A DNA stretch of 64,000 nt from assembly GCA_014896295.1 (NCBI GenBank), contig JADBKR010000007.1, forward strand, positions 124,001-188,000, in the 5' to 3' direction. Position 1 is the stretch's first letter. Each line of letters starts with the position of its first letter. Shown here piece after piece: positions 1 to 9,992 of this stretch. Under the pieces are notes generated by a model. That model made no database searches and was not told the origin of the DNA. It was given only the letters and a program-made list of their open reading frames with translations. Origin of the DNA: Limnochordaceae bacterium. Lineage in GTDB: Bacteria > Bacillota > Limnochordia > Limnochordales > Geochordaceae. The position numbers and the translations under genes were made by a program.

Positions 1-1180
<1,180 letters not shown>

Positions 1181-1221
1181 CCGACCTCCGCCACACTTCC
1201 CGGGCCCGAAGGCCGCCGCTA

Positions 1222-2199
1222 TTATAACCCGGCCCCCTCCGGCGGTGAAAGCTTGGCCAGCGCCTCGAGGGCCGCAAGGGCACCGGCCAGGGCGGCGTTA
1301 TCCGACAGCGGGCTCGAGCCGCTCGCCCAGCGTGGACGCGACGGTGCGCCGGCCGGCGCCTGGAGCACCATGACCACCACCGCCGGTGCCGACGAAGGCC
1401 CCGCCACGTCCACCCAGTGGAGCACGGCAGGCCCCCCGCCCGGGAGCCGGCCCCCCAGGGCGTCGACCACCGCCCGGGCGCCGAGCAGCGAAGCCAGGCT
1501 CTCGCCCTGCGGCCCCCGCGCCGACCCCGTCGCCTGCCGGCTCTCGCCGTCCGACAGGGCCACGCTCACCTCGGTCTCGCCGGGTGCCATCCGCATCGTG
1601 ACGGACTCGAGCCGCCACGGAAACTCGGGCCGTACCGCCACGGCCGCCGGAAGGGGCGGCGAGACCATCGGGCGCTGCGCAGCAGGCGGGAGCGGGGGCG
1701 GCCCCGGGAGGGCCTGCCCCACCGGCTCCGAAGGCTCGGGTCGAGGCTCGAGGGGCCCCTCGGCCTCTTCGAGCGGTTCCCGCACGGGGCCGGCCCGCCC
1801 CTCCACCACGGGCGCAGGTCCCGGTGGGGGACCGGGCCGAGCCGCCATCCGGGAGCGGGGGCCCCCCTCGGATGCCCCCCGGCTTCGCGTGACCACCACG
1901 CTGACTTTCTGGTGAGGGATCGAAACGTTGAAATGTACCAACAAAAGGGTTTGGATATCCCGAACCACCAGCTTGGGAGGACGCTCGCCCGTCACCACCA
2001 CGTGGATCTCGCTCGGGCGCCCCTCCCGGTCCCAGAGGACGCGGCAGCCGACCACCCCTTCGATGGTCTCGATCAGCTCTTCGAGCTGACGCTCCGCCGG
2101 CAACCGCATCGACACGTCTTCACCGGATTCGGCCTGACCGGCGGGACCGGGCTGCTTGTCGGCGCGGGGGCGGGTCTGGCGAGGGTCATGGGAACCCAC
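1222..2199 (-). CDS. Conserved hypothetical protein with two small domains joined by a Pro/Arg-rich linker
   Basis: 325 residues from a GTG start; an alternative start is the ATG at 2109 ([12 protein letters not shown]), which fits the start of the conserved part better, but neither has a strong ribosome binding site. Residues about 31-105 form one domain ([20 protein letters not shown], then [14 protein letters not shown]), followed by a low-complexity Pro/Gly/Arg linker and a second alpha/beta domain from about residue 200 ([19 protein letters not shown], then AVVDALGG). The layout is soluble and cytoplasmic, with no signal peptide or membrane segment. I do not recognise a named family. Its position between secA and a nucleotidyltransferase-like gene offers no clear function. 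Confidence 0.7.
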   Translation of the reverse strand: MGSHDPRQTRPRADKQPGPAGQAESGEDVSMRLPAERQLEELIETIEGVVGCRVLWDREGRPSEIHVVVTGERPPKLVVRDIQTLLLVHFNVSIPHQKVSVVVTRSRGASEGGPRSRMAARPGPPPGPAPVVEGRAGPVREPLEEAEGPLEPRPEPSEPVGQALPGPPPLPPAAQRPMVSPPLPAAVAVRPEFPWRLESVTMRMAPGETEVSVALSDGESRQATGSARGPQGESLASLLGARAVVDALGGRLPGGGPAVLHWVDVAGPSSAPAVVVMVLQAPAGAPSRPRWASGSSPLSDNAALAGALAALEALAKLSPPEGAGL

Positions 2200-2308
2200 C
2201 GATGGTTTTGTCAGAGCCGCTCACCTGCCTGTGGCCGTAGTAAGAGGAGCACGCTTGTCCCGGCCGCTCGTCGCAAGAGAGTGCCCCTTCTCGCAAGCGC
2301 AACGGACC

Positions 2309-3421
2309 TCAGCGCGCGCCGCCGACCCCCCGCAACCTGGCGTCTACGAGAGCCCACACCCCTCCGCTGACCAGGGAATGCCCACCGAGCAGAGTAGGGA
2401 TCGTCGCCTCCTGCGCCGCCCGGGTGAACTCCCGCAACCCGGGATGGCGAATCTCCTCCCACGCCCCCACATCGGACCAAAAACGCTCGGCCTGGGTCAG
2501 AGCCCACCGGCGATGGGCGAACAACACCCGCGTGTCGAGCAGCGCTGCGGACGCGATCCGAGCGATCCGCTCGAACAGCCCCCGGCTGCCCACGCTCTCC
2601 CACAAAAAACCGATCAACGAAACGACCTCGCCTCGTACGTCCCGCCCCAGGGACTTCATGCCGCGCTCCTCGGAGAAGACCCGCAGCCGGCATCGGGTAC
2701 GGTCGTCCAGGTAATGAAACAGGGGAGACCCGATCCGGCCGAAAATCAACAGGTCCGCCGCAGGGTCGTCCATCACCCCCATCACCGCCTTCACCCGGCG
2801 CAGGTCGAGCGGCTGCGCCTCGAGCGCCCGCCGGGTCTCCGGGCCTGTGCCCGGGTGGATGCTCAACGCCAGCAGATCGACGGGTGTGTCGATGTCGAAG
2901 TGGAGGCCGAGGGTGCGAGGAGGGTGAGCCAGGGGCAGGCCTGCGTCGAGATTGAGCGCCATGGCAAGGCTGTTGTCCATGGCGGGCAAATCGATGCCCC
3001 GGATCGCGCTCGCGGGGGTGAAAGCGACCAGATCGGCCGAATGCACGTTGTTGGCGATGACCACCCGGTCGTGACGTGCGAGCTCTCGGGCGACCCACGC
3101 CAGGTCGTCCGGGGTGGCCAGGGCCCCCAACCCTCCGCTCATGTAGATGACCCGGTCCAGGCGGCGCCGCTCGATGATCTCCCCCAGGCGCTTGCCAAAG
3201 TGGAAGGACGGCTGGCCCCCGTCCCAGTCCACCTCGGCTCCGGCCGCCCGGACCGAGGCCGCCAGTTCCTCGCTGTCGGTGGCGACGATCACGCGATCGA
3301 TGGCCCCGCACCCCAACGCCCTTCGCGTGGTGTCGACGACCACCGCCCGCCGCACCGCGGCGAGCATACGTTCGACGCTACTGGCGGCCTGCCCCCCTTC
3401 GAAGATGACGAGGCTCACCAT
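2309..3421 (-). CDS. Nucleotidyltransferase-like (GT-A fold) protein of unknown substrate
   Basis: About 370 residues from ATG at 3421, 17 bases after the hpf stop; an upstream in-frame start at 3472 would overlap hpf. The N-terminal 200 residues look like a MobA/CofC-type nucleotide-sugar transferase fold: MVSLVIFEGGQAASSVERML, then IDRVIVATDSEELAASVRA, then RVIYMSGGLGALA and a possible metal/substrate region NNVHSADLV. A helical C-terminal part of about 170 residues follows (EERGMKSLGRDVRGEV). No signal peptide. The fold assignment rests on motif pattern only; substrate and pathway are unknown. It is probably co-transcribed with hpf. Confidence 0.6.
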   Translation of the reverse strand: MVSLVIFEGGQAASSVERMLAAVRRAVVVDTTRRALGCGAIDRVIVATDSEELAASVRAAGAEVDWDGGQPSFHFGKRLGEIIERRRLDRVIYMSGGLGALATPDDLAWVARELARHDRVVIANNVHSADLVAFTPASAIRGIDLPAMDNSLAMALNLDAGLPLAHPPRTLGLHFDIDTPVDLLALSIHPGTGPETRRALEAQPLDLRRVKAVMGVMDDPAADLLIFGRIGSPLFHYLDDRTRCRLRVFSEERGMKSLGRDVRGEVVSLIGFLWESVGSRGLFERIARIASAALLDTRVLFAHRRWALTQAERFWSDVGAWEEIRHPGLREFTRAAQEATIPTLLGGHSLVSGGVWALVDARLRGVGGAR

Positions 3422-3437
3422 GGAGAGAAGCCGAGCC

Positions 3438-4019
3438 CTACTCGCCGGGCTCGATGAGTCCGTAGTTGCCATCCCGCCGCCGGTACAGCACGTTCATCTC
3501 GTCGGTGGCGGCGTTGCGGAAGACGTAGAAGTCGTGCCCCAGCATCTCCATCTGCAGGATGGCCTCGTCGACGGCCATGGGCTTCATGACGAAGCGCTTG
3601 ACCCGAACGACCCTGGGCGCGCCGGCCTCGGAGGCTTCGGCCGGCTCCTGCGCGGCGACCTCCGGCGCCTCGGCCTCCGCGCCCTGGCGGGCGGGCTGGC
3701 TCTTGGGCTCGAAGCGCGACTTGAAGCGCAAGAACTGCCGCTCTGCCCGGTCAACCGCCTCGTCCACGGCGCCCAGCGCCTCGCCGGAGCGCCCGACGCC
3801 CCTCAGGAAGACGCCGCCGAACTGCAAGGTCACCTCGGCCGTGTACTGGCCCCGCAAGAAGCCCAGCGCCACCTCGGCGCGGACGGCAGCGTGGTTGTTG
3901 AAGTAGCGGCCGAGCTTGGACGCCTTGCGGATCGCCTGCTCCCGCAGCGCCGGCACCACGTCCACGTTCTTACCCTTGACGACCACGACCATCCCGGTGC
4001 CCTCAGCACTGGTACCCAT
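3438..4019 (-). CDS. hpf: Long-form ribosome hibernation promoting factor
   Basis: 193 residues. The N-terminal domain (VVVVKGKNVDVVPALREQAI) binds the 30S subunit, and the conserved C-terminal dimerisation domain (VKRFVMKPMAVDEAILQMEM, then VLYRRRDGNYGLIEP) lets two ribosomes pair into 100S particles. This two-domain long form is typical of Firmicutes and many other bacteria, unlike the short E. coli HPF. A charged linker rich in Glu and Ala separates the domains. ATG at 4019 is preceded by GGGAGG with a rather long spacing; ATG at 3992 (MVVVVKGKNV) is an alternative start. Proximity to secA is common in Firmicutes. Confidence 0.95.
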   Translation of the reverse strand: MGTSAEGTGMVVVVKGKNVDVVPALREQAIRKASKLGRYFNNHAAVRAEVALGFLRGQYTAEVTLQFGGVFLRGVGRSGEALGAVDEAVDRAERQFLRFKSRFEPKSQPARQGAEAEAPEVAAQEPAEASEAGAPRVVRVKRFVMKPMAVDEAILQMEMLGHDFYVFRNAATDEMNVLYRRRDGNYGLIEPGE

Positions 4020-4127
4020 CGCGGCAACCGTACCTCCCTACGGTCCTCTCTCGCCCCCGGGACGCCTGCGCCTCACGGAGGGATCCTTCCGTTTGATCCG
4101 TCCAATCCCTCTTCGGAGGGAGCGCGC

Positions 4128-4787
4128 TCAGGCGGTCACCCGCAACCTGCGCTCCATCCAGGCCAGGAGGTAGGATACCACCTTGGTCATGACGAGGTAG
4201 AGGATCGTGACCGCCAGGAGCACCTCGAAATAGCGGAAAGTACGGCTGCCCAGGAGCTGCCCGCGCCGCATCAGGTCCTCGAGGGCGATGACCGAGACCA
4301 GGGACGAGTCCTTCAGCATCGCGATGAACTCGTTGCCCAGGGGCGGCAGGATCCGCCGGAAGGCCTGGGGCAGGACGATGTAGCGCATGGTCTGGGAGTA
4401 ATTCATGCCGGTCGATTGGGCCGCCTCGATCTGCCCCTTCTCGATGGACTGGATCCCGGCCCGCACGATCTCGGCGATGTAGGCCGCGCTGTTGAGGCTG
4501 AGCGCCAGGAGGCCCGCGGCCAGGCTGGAGAGCGGAAAGCCCAGGATCTGCGGAAGCCCGTAGAAGACGAACAGGATTTGCGCCAGAAGCGGCGTGCCCC
4601 GGAAGACGTCCACGTACCCGGAGGCCACGCGGGACAGGGGGCGAAACCGCGAAAGACGCAAGAGCGCAAGCGCCGTGCCGAGCACGACGCCTGCGCTCAC
4701 CGAAAGCACGCTCAGCACGAGCGTCGTCTCGACGCCCGCCATCAGATAGGGAAACGCGCTCCAGACGATGTCCCAACGAAAGCCCAT
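4128..4787 (-). CDS. Polar amino-acid ABC transporter permease
   Basis: 219 residues, HisM/GlnP family inner-membrane permease. The N-terminal part has a first membrane segment (TTLVLSVLSVSAGVVLGTAL) and the family signature YVDVFRGTPLLAQI. The EAA loop that contacts the ATPase is present around AAQSTGMNYSQTMRYIVLPQ, and further segments follow. The start is 32 bases downstream of the binding-protein stop, so the two form an operon. No ATP-binding subunit follows: the next gene downstream is hpf, so the ATPase must be encoded elsewhere or shared. Confidence 0.93.
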   Translation of the reverse strand: MGFRWDIVWSAFPYLMAGVETTLVLSVLSVSAGVVLGTALALLRLSRFRPLSRVASGYVDVFRGTPLLAQILFVFYGLPQILGFPLSSLAAGLLALSLNSAAYIAEIVRAGIQSIEKGQIEAAQSTGMNYSQTMRYIVLPQAFRRILPPLGNEFIAMLKDSSLVSVIALEDLMRRGQLLGSRTFRYFEVLLAVTILYLVMTKVVSYLLAWMERRLRVTA

Positions 4788-4818
4788 CGTTTGCTCGAGG
4801 CCGGTATCCTACGCCCGG

Positions 4819-5625
4819 CTACCGTCCGATCCAGCGGGCATAGATCTTGTCGTAGGTACCGTCGCGCTTGATCTCCTGGAGCGCCTCGTTGATGGCCTTC
4901 AACAACTCCGGGCGGCCCTTGCGCACCGCGATGCCGTAGTACTCCTCCGTGAAGGGCGTGCCGACGAACTCGATCTGGCCCGGGTACTCCTTCACCAGCT
5001 CGACCGCCACGGGCAGGTCGATGACCGCGGCGTCGGCCGAACGCTGCATGACCGCCTGGACCGCCAGCGGGGTCGTGTCGTACTTGTCGATCCGGGTGAC
5101 GCCGGCGATCTTCTCGCTGGCGAACTGCCCCGTCGTGTTGATCTGGACGGCGACGACCTTGCCCTTGAGGTCATTGGGCCCCTTGACGCGCGTGTCGCCC
5201 TTGCGCACCACGATGATCTGGCCGGCGTTGAAGTAAGGGTCGGAGAAGTCGACCGCCTGCTGGCGCTCGGGGAGAATGGTCATGGCCGAGATGACGACGT
5301 CGTAGTTGCGGTTGTTGAGCCCGGGAATGAGCCCGTCCCAGCCGACGTTCTGGATGACGACCTTGGCTCCCAGGCGCTTGCCGATTTCGCGGATCAGATC
5401 CATGTCAAACCCGCGAAATTCGTCGCCCTCCATGAACTCCATCGGAGGGTACGTCGCGTCCGTGCCCACCCGCAGCGTCTCGGGCACGCCGGGCCGGGGC
5501 GCGGCCCCCACGCCGGCCGCCCCGGCGCCCCATGCCATCGCGGCCAGGACGACCAGGGCCGCCGTCCATCCGGCGCGTCGCACGATGCTCCGTCGACAGT
5601 TCGGCTCCAGCGCTCCCCTTCTCAT
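4819..5625 (-). CDS. Amino-acid ABC transporter substrate-binding protein (family 3)
   Basis: 268 residues from ATG at 5625 (MRRGALEPNCRRS), with AAGGAG about 12 bases upstream; a longer frame to 5730 exists but its extra residues look unlike protein. A Sec signal peptide (TAALVVLAAMAWGAGAAGVG) is followed by the typical start of family 3 binding proteins (LRVGTDATYPPMEFMEG) and by FDMDLIREIGKRLG, VVISAMTILPERQQ and the C-terminal EALQEIKRDGTYDKIYARW. It binds an amino acid outside the membrane and delivers it to the permease encoded just downstream. The ligand cannot be told from sequence. Confidence 0.93.
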   Translation of the reverse strand: MRRGALEPNCRRSIVRRAGWTAALVVLAAMAWGAGAAGVGAAPRPGVPETLRVGTDATYPPMEFMEGDEFRGFDMDLIREIGKRLGAKVVIQNVGWDGLIPGLNNRNYDVVISAMTILPERQQAVDFSDPYFNAGQIIVVRKGDTRVKGPNDLKGKVVAVQINTTGQFASEKIAGVTRIDKYDTTPLAVQAVMQRSADAAVIDLPVAVELVKEYPGQIEFVGTPFTEEYYGIAVRKGRPELLKAINEALQEIKRDGTYDKIYARWIGR

Positions 5626-5999
5626 GGTGCCCCACTGCTCCTTCCGTGCGCAACCTGAAACTCCGTCCCGTAACCCGAAGCTCCGCCGGGCAGGGCCGCC
5701 ACCGGGCTGACCTGGCCTTTGCCCCCACACCCGCCTGCCGGGGAGCTCAGCCCACCCATCCCGGGCCGTCTCGAGGATCCCAGCTCCGGGCTTTCGCTCC
5801 CTCTCCGCCTGGCCCGCACAAAGGGGCCGGCGGGCAGGACTTACAGCTAAGCCGCGCCATGCTCGGTCGCCGCCGCCGGCCTCCTCGTGCCGGCCGGCGG
5901 CGGCGCCTTACGTGGGTCGCTTCGCCCGCGGCTGGCATCGACTTTCAGCCACAGACCCCGGGGCGGTACCTGCGTCTCCCAGTATAACGGCTCAGGGCC
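5626..5999 (-). other. 374-bp leader/intergenic region with a strong GC hairpin
   Basis: No gene seen. It contains a very stable stem-loop (arms CGCCGCCGGCC and GGCCGGCGGCG at about 5870-5905) with no U-run after it on either strand. It separates the stop of the peptide-binding protein gene from the start of the amino-acid-binding protein gene and should hold the promoter of the latter. I looked for T-box, lysine, glycine and cobalamin elements and found none convincing. Confidence 0.4.
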
Positions 6000-7571
6000 T
6001 TACTTCTTGTACATCAACCAGGTACGGAAGTTCATGGACGGATCCAGCACGATCCCCTCGACGTTGCGCTGGGCGATGGCCAGGTGCTGGATACTGTTTT
6101 GCCAGAGCGGGATGAGGATCGCGCTCTCCGCCAGCTTCTGCTGGGCCTGCACGTAGAACCGCTCCCGGATGTCCTGGTCGCTCACGTGCTTGGCCGCCGT
6201 GAGCAGCCGCACGAACTCCCGGTAGTACGCCCGGTCGGCCTCGCTGGTCGCCCGGTCGAGGTGCGTGCCCAGCGACCCCGGCGCCTCGGTGAGCCACGGC
6301 GCCAGGAAGTTGTCCGGGTCGAGGAAGTCGGGGTACCAGCCCAGGAAGAACATCCCGAGCGCGCCCTCGCTCATGCGGGTCACGTACGTGCCCCACTCGA
6401 GGGCTTGCACGTCCACCTTGACCAGCCCGGTCTCTTCCAGGCTGTCCTTTACCACCGCTGCGACATCGCCCTCCGTGGTGCCGTAGTGGCTGGGCGTGTA
6501 CCAGAGGGTGATGGTGAGCGGCTTGCTCTGGGAGTACCCGAGCGCGGCCAGCGCCTTGCGGGCGCCCTCGACGTCACGCTTGGGGTACGCCTCGATGTGG
6601 CTCCACATACCCGGCGGCACCATGCTGTAGAGCGGCGCGTTGAGCCCGCCGAAGACGTCGCTCACGATCCGCTCCCGGTCGATGGCCAGCGCCAGCGCCC
6701 GGCGCAGCGCAGGGTTGTCGAAGGGCTTTTGCGTCACGTTGAACACGATGTAGCGGACCGAGAGGCTCCCCTTGCCCTTGATGACGGCAAACCGCCCGTC
6801 CTTCTCCAGGCTGGCGATGTCCTCCGGGTTGAACGTCCGGAAGCCCACGTCGATCTGCCCGGACTCGAGCGCCGCCCGCAGCGCCGACGCGTCCGAGTAG
6901 AAGACCTCGATGATGCGCTGCGTCTTGGGCTTGGGCCCCCAGTACTTGTCGTACGCCTCGAGCACCACCCGCTGGTCCGGGTCGTAGCGCACGAGCTTGT
7001 ACGGCCCGGTGCCCGCGTACTGCCCGTTGACCATCTTGTCCGCCGGCATGGACTTAGGGCTGAACGCCATCACCGGAGCGATGGGGTCGGCGAGGCGCGC
7101 CAGGAACGTGGCGTCGCTCTGCTTGAGGGTGATACGCAACGTGTATTCGTCGACCGCCTCGATCTTGTCGATGCCCTTGATGAGCCCGACGGCGCCCTCG
7201 GGGCCGTCCAGCTTCAGCGCCCTCTCGAGGCTCCACTTCATGGCCTGCGCGTTGAACGGGGTCCCGTCTGTGAACGTCACCCCCCGGCGCAGATAAAAGG
7301 TGTACACCTTCGCGTCGGACGAGATCTGCCACCGCTCCGCCAGCGACGGCACCAGCCTGGCCGTGCCCGGCTCGGGTGTGACCAGCGTCCCGGTGGTTTG
7401 CTCCAGTACGTGCCACGTCCAGAAGTCATACGAGTTGGCGGGCTCGAGCTGCGTGACCTTGTCCGTCGTGCCGATGATGAGGGTCGAATCCTGGGCGGCC
7501 AGCGCCCCCGCCGGCATCATCGCCACCAGGGCCAGCACCACCCACCAGGAAAAGCGCCCTACCGCTCTCAT
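6000..7571 (-). CDS. Peptide/nickel-type ABC transporter substrate-binding protein (family 5)
   Basis: 523 residues, the usual length of DppA/OppA-type proteins. Signal peptide (WWVVLALVAMMPAGALAAQD) then LIIGTTDKVTQLEPANSYD, the family motif YTFYLRRGVTFTDGTPFNAQ around residue 90-110, and AGTGPYKLVRYDPDQRVVLE. It is the last gene of a three-gene cassette (permease, permease, binding protein). Ligand could be a peptide, sugar oligomer or other small molecule; the family is broad. No ATPase genes accompany the cassette. Confidence 0.93.
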   Translation of the reverse strand: MRAVGRFSWWVVLALVAMMPAGALAAQDSTLIIGTTDKVTQLEPANSYDFWTWHVLEQTTGTLVTPEPGTARLVPSLAERWQISSDAKVYTFYLRRGVTFTDGTPFNAQAMKWSLERALKLDGPEGAVGLIKGIDKIEAVDEYTLRITLKQSDATFLARLADPIAPVMAFSPKSMPADKMVNGQYAGTGPYKLVRYDPDQRVVLEAYDKYWGPKPKTQRIIEVFYSDASALRAALESGQIDVGFRTFNPEDIASLEKDGRFAVIKGKGSLSVRYIVFNVTQKPFDNPALRRALALAIDRERIVSDVFGGLNAPLYSMVPPGMWSHIEAYPKRDVEGARKALAALGYSQSKPLTITLWYTPSHYGTTEGDVAAVVKDSLEETGLVKVDVQALEWGTYVTRMSEGALGMFFLGWYPDFLDPDNFLAPWLTEAPGSLGTHLDRATSEADRAYYREFVRLLTAAKHVSDQDIRERFYVQAQQKLAESAILIPLWQNSIQHLAIAQRNVEGIVLDPSMNFRTWLMYKK

Positions 7572-7635
7572 GTCGTTCCTCCCTTCGGATTGGCCGTTCT
7601 ATTCCCTTCCTGGTCCACCAATTCCTGCCCGCGCC

Positions 7636-8526
7636 TCACGTCGTGAGCCGCTTGCGCCGGGGATCCAGCCAGTCGTTGATCCCCTCCCCCACCATCCCGA
7701 AACCCAGCGACACCACGATGATGAACAGCCCCGGGAACGTCACCAGCCACCAGTGCCCCGCCTGCAGGAACTTCTGGCCATTCTGGATGTCGAACCCCCA
7801 ATCGGGCGTCGGCGGCGGCAGGCCGAACCCCAAGAAGGCCAGCGCGGCCTCCGTCAGGATGGCGTCCGCCACGGTGAAAGAGGAGACCGCCAGGAGAGCC
7901 GGCAGCGTCAGGGGCGCGACGTGCAAGAAGAGGGTGCGCAGCCTCGAGGCTCCCAGCGCCCGGGCCGCCTCCACGTGCTCCATCTCCCGCACCTGCAGCG
8001 TCTGGCTCCGGGCCAGACGGAAGTACGTAGGGACGTACACGAGAGCGATGGCGAGCACCATGTTGAGCATGCCGGGGCCCAGCATCGCCACCACCACGAT
8101 GGCCAGCACCAGCGCGGGAAACGAGTAGACCGCGTCCATGACCAGCGACAAGACCCGATCCACTGTGCCGCCCCAGAAGCCCGAGACCCAGCCCAACAAC
8201 GAACCGGCGCCCAACGACGCCAGCGTCGCCACCGCCGCCACGGTGAGGGGCACGCGGCCTCCCCACACGACCCGGCTGAAGACGTCCCGGCGCAACTGGT
8301 CGGTGCCCATCCAGTGGCCGGCCCCGGGCGGCTGCAGCCGCTCGCCCACGGCGTCCGTAGGCGAGTAGGGAGCAATGGATCCCGCCAGGAGCGTCAAGGC
8401 GACGGCCAAGACGACGATGCCGCCTCCGACGGCCAGGAGGTAGTGGCGACCCAAACGGTGCAGCCCCAGCGCCCGGACGCCCCAGGCGGTCGACGTGGCC
8501 GTCTCGACTGTACTGGATGATGCCAT
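7636..8526 (-). CDS. Peptide-type ABC transporter permease (DppC-like)
   Basis: 296 residues. An N-terminal cytoplasmic tail and first membrane helix (YLLAVGGGIVVLAVALTLLA) are followed by the OppC-type N-terminal motif (IAPYSPTDAVGERLQPPG, GHWMGTDQLRRDVFSRVVWG), and the EAA loop (HVEAARALGASRLRTLFLHV). It pairs with the DppB-like permease immediately upstream (12-base gap) to form the channel of an importer for peptides or related compounds. Confidence 0.94.
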   Translation of the reverse strand: MASSSTVETATSTAWGVRALGLHRLGRHYLLAVGGGIVVLAVALTLLAGSIAPYSPTDAVGERLQPPGAGHWMGTDQLRRDVFSRVVWGGRVPLTVAAVATLASLGAGSLLGWVSGFWGGTVDRVLSLVMDAVYSFPALVLAIVVVAMLGPGMLNMVLAIALVYVPTYFRLARSQTLQVREMEHVEAARALGASRLRTLFLHVAPLTLPALLAVSSFTVADAILTEAALAFLGFGLPPPTPDWGFDIQNGQKFLQAGHWWLVTFPGLFIIVVSLGFGMVGEGINDWLDPRRKRLTT

Positions 8527-8538
8527 CGCGCTTTCCCC

Positions 8539-9549
8539 TCAGAATCGCACCCGTGGGTCGAGCAGCGGGTACGTCATGTCCACCAGCAAGTTGATCACCG
8601 AGATGAAGAGGGCGATGAAGACCACGCTGCCCTGGATGGCGGGGAAGTCCCGGTAGTCGATGCTCATGAGGAGATACCTGCCGATCCCGGGCCACGAGAA
8701 GACGGTCTCCGTCAGCACGGCGCCGGCCAGCAACAGCGCGAACTGCATGCCCACGACGGTGACGATGGGGATCATGGCGTTGCGCAGCGCGTGCACCCAG
8801 AGCACCCGGCGCTCCTCCAGGCCCTTGGCACGAGCGGTACGCACGTAGTCGGCGTCCAACACCTCGAGAAGGCGCGTGCGGCTCAAGCGGCCCACGACCC
8901 CGGAGAGCACCACGCCCAGCGTCACCGCCGGCAGCACCATGTGATGCAACGCGCTGCCCAGCGCCTGCCAGTCGCGCTCGAGCAGCGCGTCGAGCGCGTA
9001 GAAGCCCGTACGGGGCTCGAACAGCGCCGCCGTCACCGGGTCCAGCCGCCCGCCCACCGGAAACCAGTGGAGCCGCACGGCGAAGACCATCTGCAGCATC
9101 AGGCCGAACCAGAAGATGGGCATCGCGAAGAAGCCCACGTTGGCCAGGCGCATCGCATGGTCCGGAGCCCGGCCGGCCCGGGTGGCGGCCACCATCCCGC
9201 CGGCCAGCCCCAGCACGAAGGCGACCAGCATCCCCGAGACGGCCAGTTCCAGCGTGGCCGGGAACCGCTCGAGCAACTCCTGGATGACGGGTCTGCCGGT
9301 GCGGATGGACGTGCCGAAGTCTCCCCGGGCCACCTGCCCGAGGTAATCGACGTACTGAAGGAGCAACGGGCGGTCGAGCCCGAGCCGCTGGCGGTACTCC
9401 GCGATCACCTGCGGGCTGACGTTGCGGCCTCCCAGCATGGCGAGCACCGGGTCGCCCGGCATCACCCGCAGGATCAGGAACATGATACTGACCAGGATCA
9501 GGATGATGGGAACGGCAAGGCCCAGGCGCATCAACACGTATCGGGCCAA
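8539..9549 (-). CDS. Peptide-type ABC transporter permease (DppB-like)
   Basis: 336 residues from a TTG start at 9549 (MARYVLMRLGLAVPI), chosen because GGGAGGAGG lies nine bases upstream; the frame is open further but the extra 57 residues are Arg/Pro-rich and unlike the family. Motifs: IILILVSIMFLILRVMPGDP in the first helix, GDFGTSIRTGRPV, and the EAA region YVRTARAKGLEERRVLWVHA. First gene of the cassette; its promoter region abuts the divergent TPP riboswitch. Confidence 0.93.
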   Translation of the reverse strand: MARYVLMRLGLAVPIILILVSIMFLILRVMPGDPVLAMLGGRNVSPQVIAEYRQRLGLDRPLLLQYVDYLGQVARGDFGTSIRTGRPVIQELLERFPATLELAVSGMLVAFVLGLAGGMVAATRAGRAPDHAMRLANVGFFAMPIFWFGLMLQMVFAVRLHWFPVGGRLDPVTAALFEPRTGFYALDALLERDWQALGSALHHMVLPAVTLGVVLSGVVGRLSRTRLLEVLDADYVRTARAKGLEERRVLWVHALRNAMIPIVTVVGMQFALLLAGAVLTETVFSWPGIGRYLLMSIDYRDFPAIQGSVVFIALFISVINLLVDMTYPLLDPRVRF

Positions 9550-9717
9550 AAGGGGCGGCCTCCTCCCTCGGCGTTGGGGCCGATTTCGCCGTGGCCGCGG
9601 GCGCCCCCTGCTGCGCCCAGGTCTCGACGCGCGAAGGCGGAAGGGAATCGGATGCCGGCACCGAATCACCCCATCGGGTTTAGGATCCGTTCCGAGCATC
9701 CAGGGTTTCCGGCGAGC

Positions 9718-9834
9718 CACTGGGGGAGCCAGGTGCGCTGAGACTCGGGGCGCCTCTGCGACGCCGGCAGGCCGGCGGCAGGGGGTCCCGGGACCCCTCG
9801 GACCTGATCAGGGTAATGCCTGCGGAGGGAAGGG
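9718..9834 (+). promoter_or_regulatory. TPP (THI-box) riboswitch
   Basis: All conserved TPP-aptamer blocks are present in order: GGGGGAGCC at 9722-9730, GCGCTGAGACTC (the pyrimidine-sensing CUGAGA block) at 9735-9746, a variable GC-rich P3 extension, ACCCCTCGGACCTGATCAGG, and GGTAATGCCTGCGGAGGGA closing P1. It lies upstream of a ThiT transporter gene, so it should shut off uptake when thiamin pyrophosphate is plentiful. Confidence 0.95.
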
Positions 9835-9861
9835 GCCGCCGCTGGGGTTACGTCCTCTGGT

Positions 9862-9895
9862 CGGCCATCGCCTGCCTGTGCGCAAGCGATGGCCG
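9862..9895 (+). terminator. Probable riboswitch expression-platform terminator
   Basis: A perfect 10-bp stem (CGGCCATCGC at 9862-9871 and GCGATGGCCG at 9886-9895) about 30 bases after the TPP aptamer, followed by the U-containing stretch TCGTGTCTTC. Likely forms when the ligand is bound and stops transcription before thiT. Confidence 0.6.
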
Positions 9896-9992
9896 TCGTG
9901 TCTTCAGGCGCGTGAGGGGCACCCTCCGCTCCCTGCCTGCTTCGGCAGAAGTCGGCCGCCGGGCCGGCTGGGAAGGGGGTGCACTTCGCATC

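Noticed and set aside
5940-5985. A GGTACCGC stretch resembling part of a T-box in the leader of the amino-acid-binding protein
   Set aside because: It lies far from any terminator, lacks the full AGGGUGGNACCGCG block and no stem I or specifier loop could be drawn.
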